This document shows positions 5,034 through 5,994 of a DNA stretch of 5,994 bases, piece by piece. The position numbers were made by a program, and so were the translations under genes. The notes beneath the pieces were generated by a model that was given only the letters and a program-made list of their open reading frames with translations, searched no databases and was not told the DNA's origin. Position 1 is the first letter of the stretch. The number at the start of each line of letters is the position of its first letter. The DNA is from an uncultured Clostridia bacterium (GTDB lineage Bacteria; Bacillota; Clostridia; Oscillospirales; Ruminococcaceae), in assembly GCA_947175045.1 (NCBI GenBank), contig CAMWLH010000142.1, positions 1 to 5,994 on the forward strand, written 5' to 3'.

Positions 5034-5994
5034 TCAGTAGTCCCTGTTGTCGCTGTTGTTGAACAGATTCAGCAGGCGGTCGACATCCGACGAATTGTCG
5101 AAATTACCGCTCGGAGAATATGTATCGTGCGCAGGAGCGGGCTCCTCGGTCTTTACAGGCTCAGGCGCGGGCTTCTCGGGCTCTTCAAACAGCATGGAAG
5201 TGTCCTCTATAAAATCCGTGGCGAACACGATGACCGATATCTCGTCGTCCTCGAGTGATTCGTCGAATACAAGACCCGCCTTGTACTGCGCTTCCTCGTT
5301 AAACTTCTGGGTGATCTCCGTCGCCACATTGTCGAACTCGTCCAGCGAGAAAGACTTGGGCACACTGATATTGATAAGTCCTCTTCTCGCACCAAGTATG
5401 GAGGTCTCCAGCAGCGGGCTGTTGAGCACCTCGTCCACAGCGTCCGCGACCCTGTTGTCGCCTTTTCCCTGACCTATAGCCATATGAGCGATACCCGACT
5501 GTCTGAGCGCCATGCACACGTCCGCGAAATCCACGTTGACGTAGCCCTCCACGCTGAGCAGCGTAATAACGCCCAATACCGCCTTGCAAAGAACGTCATC
5601 GACCGCCTTGAACGCGTCGTTGAGCGTGAGCTTGCTGTTCGACATCTGCTTTACCTTTTCGTTGGGTATAACTATCAAATCGTCAACGTACTGCTTCATC
5701 TCCGCAATACCTTTAAGCGCCTGGTTCATCTTGGTAGCTCCCTCAAAGGCAAAGGGCTTTGTTACCACGCCTACGGTGAGTATCCCCTTTTCCTTTGCCA
5801 CGGAAGCAACGATCGGAGCCGCGCCCGTACCCGTGCCGCCGCCCATGCCCGCGGCAACGAATATCATGGACACTCCCTCCATGACCGCCTCTATTTCCTC
5901 ACGGCTCTCCTCCGCGGACTGCTTTCCTATCGCGGGGTTATTTCCCGCGCCGCGACCCTTTGTGGTCTTTCTGCCGAGCTGGATACGCTTCATC
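5034..5994 (-). CDS. ftsZ: Cell division protein FtsZ (5' end cut off by window edge)
   Basis: Tubulin-like GTPase that polymerises into the cytoplasmic Z-ring and recruits the division machinery. The frame is open to the window edge. The ATG at 5991-5993 is internal: its residue aligns near residue 59 of Bacillus FtsZ, so about 57 N-terminal residues, including the first nucleotide-binding loops, are missing. Numbering from that Met, I see the T3 loop GAGNNP (15-20), the tubulin signature GMGGGTGTGA (49-58), TKPFAFEG (78-85), IPNEK (109-113) and the catalytic T7 loop NVDFAD (153-158). A linker rich in Pro and Glu (about 265-300) precedes an unusual tail ending NNSDNRDY. Estimated full length, about 376 residues, is normal for FtsZ. 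Oddities are Leu140 where GVQGI-type Gln is usual, SVPKS (210-214) in place of the Gly-containing turn after NI(S/T), and ATDF instead of ATGF. The GTPase identity is secure; whether this is the main FtsZ or a paralogue is open. Confidence 0.97.
   Translation of the reverse strand, partial: MKRIQLGRKTTKGRGAGNNPAIGKQSAEESREEIEAVMEGVSMIFVAAGMGGGTGTGAAPIVASVAKEKGILTVGVVTKPFAFEGATKMNQALKGIAEMKQYVDDLIVIPNEKVKQMSNSKLTLNDAFKAVDDVLCKAVLGVITLLSVEGYVNVDFADVCMALRQSGIAHMAIGQGKGDNRVADAVDEVLNSPLLETSILGARRGLINISVPKSFSLDEFDNVATEITQKFNEEAQYKAGLVFDESLEDDEISVIVFATDFIEDTSMLFEEPEKPAPEPVKTEEPAPAHDTYSPSGNFDNSSDVDRLLNLFNNSDNRDY

Noticed and set aside
5991..5993. ATG at the right edge as the start of ftsZ
   Set aside because: The frame continues to the edge and the Met aligns with an internal FtsZ position. 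The nucleotide-binding N-terminal segment would be missing, so the true start lies outside.

Overview
The window looks like chromosomal DNA from a Gram-positive, low- to mid-GC Firmicute, most likely a Ruminococcus-like member of the Oscillospiraceae/Ruminococcaceae. This rests on the Firmicute character of a clear FtsZ, strong purine-rich GGAGG-type ribosome binding sites before every visible start, and an N-terminal domain in the largest protein that resembles the DUF6076 family of clostridial gut bacteria. No search could be run, so the placement is an inference. All supported genes lie on the minus strand, so the window reads biologically from right to left.

Right end (5034-5994): the 3' five-sixths of ftsZ, cut off by the window edge. 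The GTPase motifs are intact, but several normally conserved positions and the C-terminal peptide are unusual. Two hairpins (4986-5015 and 4963-4977) follow its stop codon and should end its transcript.

Middle right (4627-4950): no protein gene. A good promoter (4919-4947) lies just past the ftsZ terminators. It implies an untranslated leader of about 285 nt, rich in inverted repeats, before the next gene. Part of this leader may be an interspersed repeat.

Centre and left (163-4626): a three-gene operon with gaps of 30 and 21 bp. In order of transcription it encodes (1) a secreted, C-terminally membrane-anchored protein with a probable beta-sandwich domain, (2) a membrane protein with five predicted spans and a C-terminal soluble domain, and (3) an 889-residue cytosolic protein with a four-cysteine zinc-ribbon-like motif and a very long disordered tail. 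That tail carries five exact-period 30-residue repeats. None has a known function that I recognise. Together they suggest an uncharacterised envelope-linked complex with extracellular, membrane and cytoplasmic parts, transcribed separately from but next to ftsZ.

Left end (1-162): no operon terminator is visible. A near-consensus promoter (66-94), a 5'-terminal hairpin (35-56) and a ribosome binding site (12-16) lead to a start codon whose last base falls just outside the window, so another minus-strand gene begins there.
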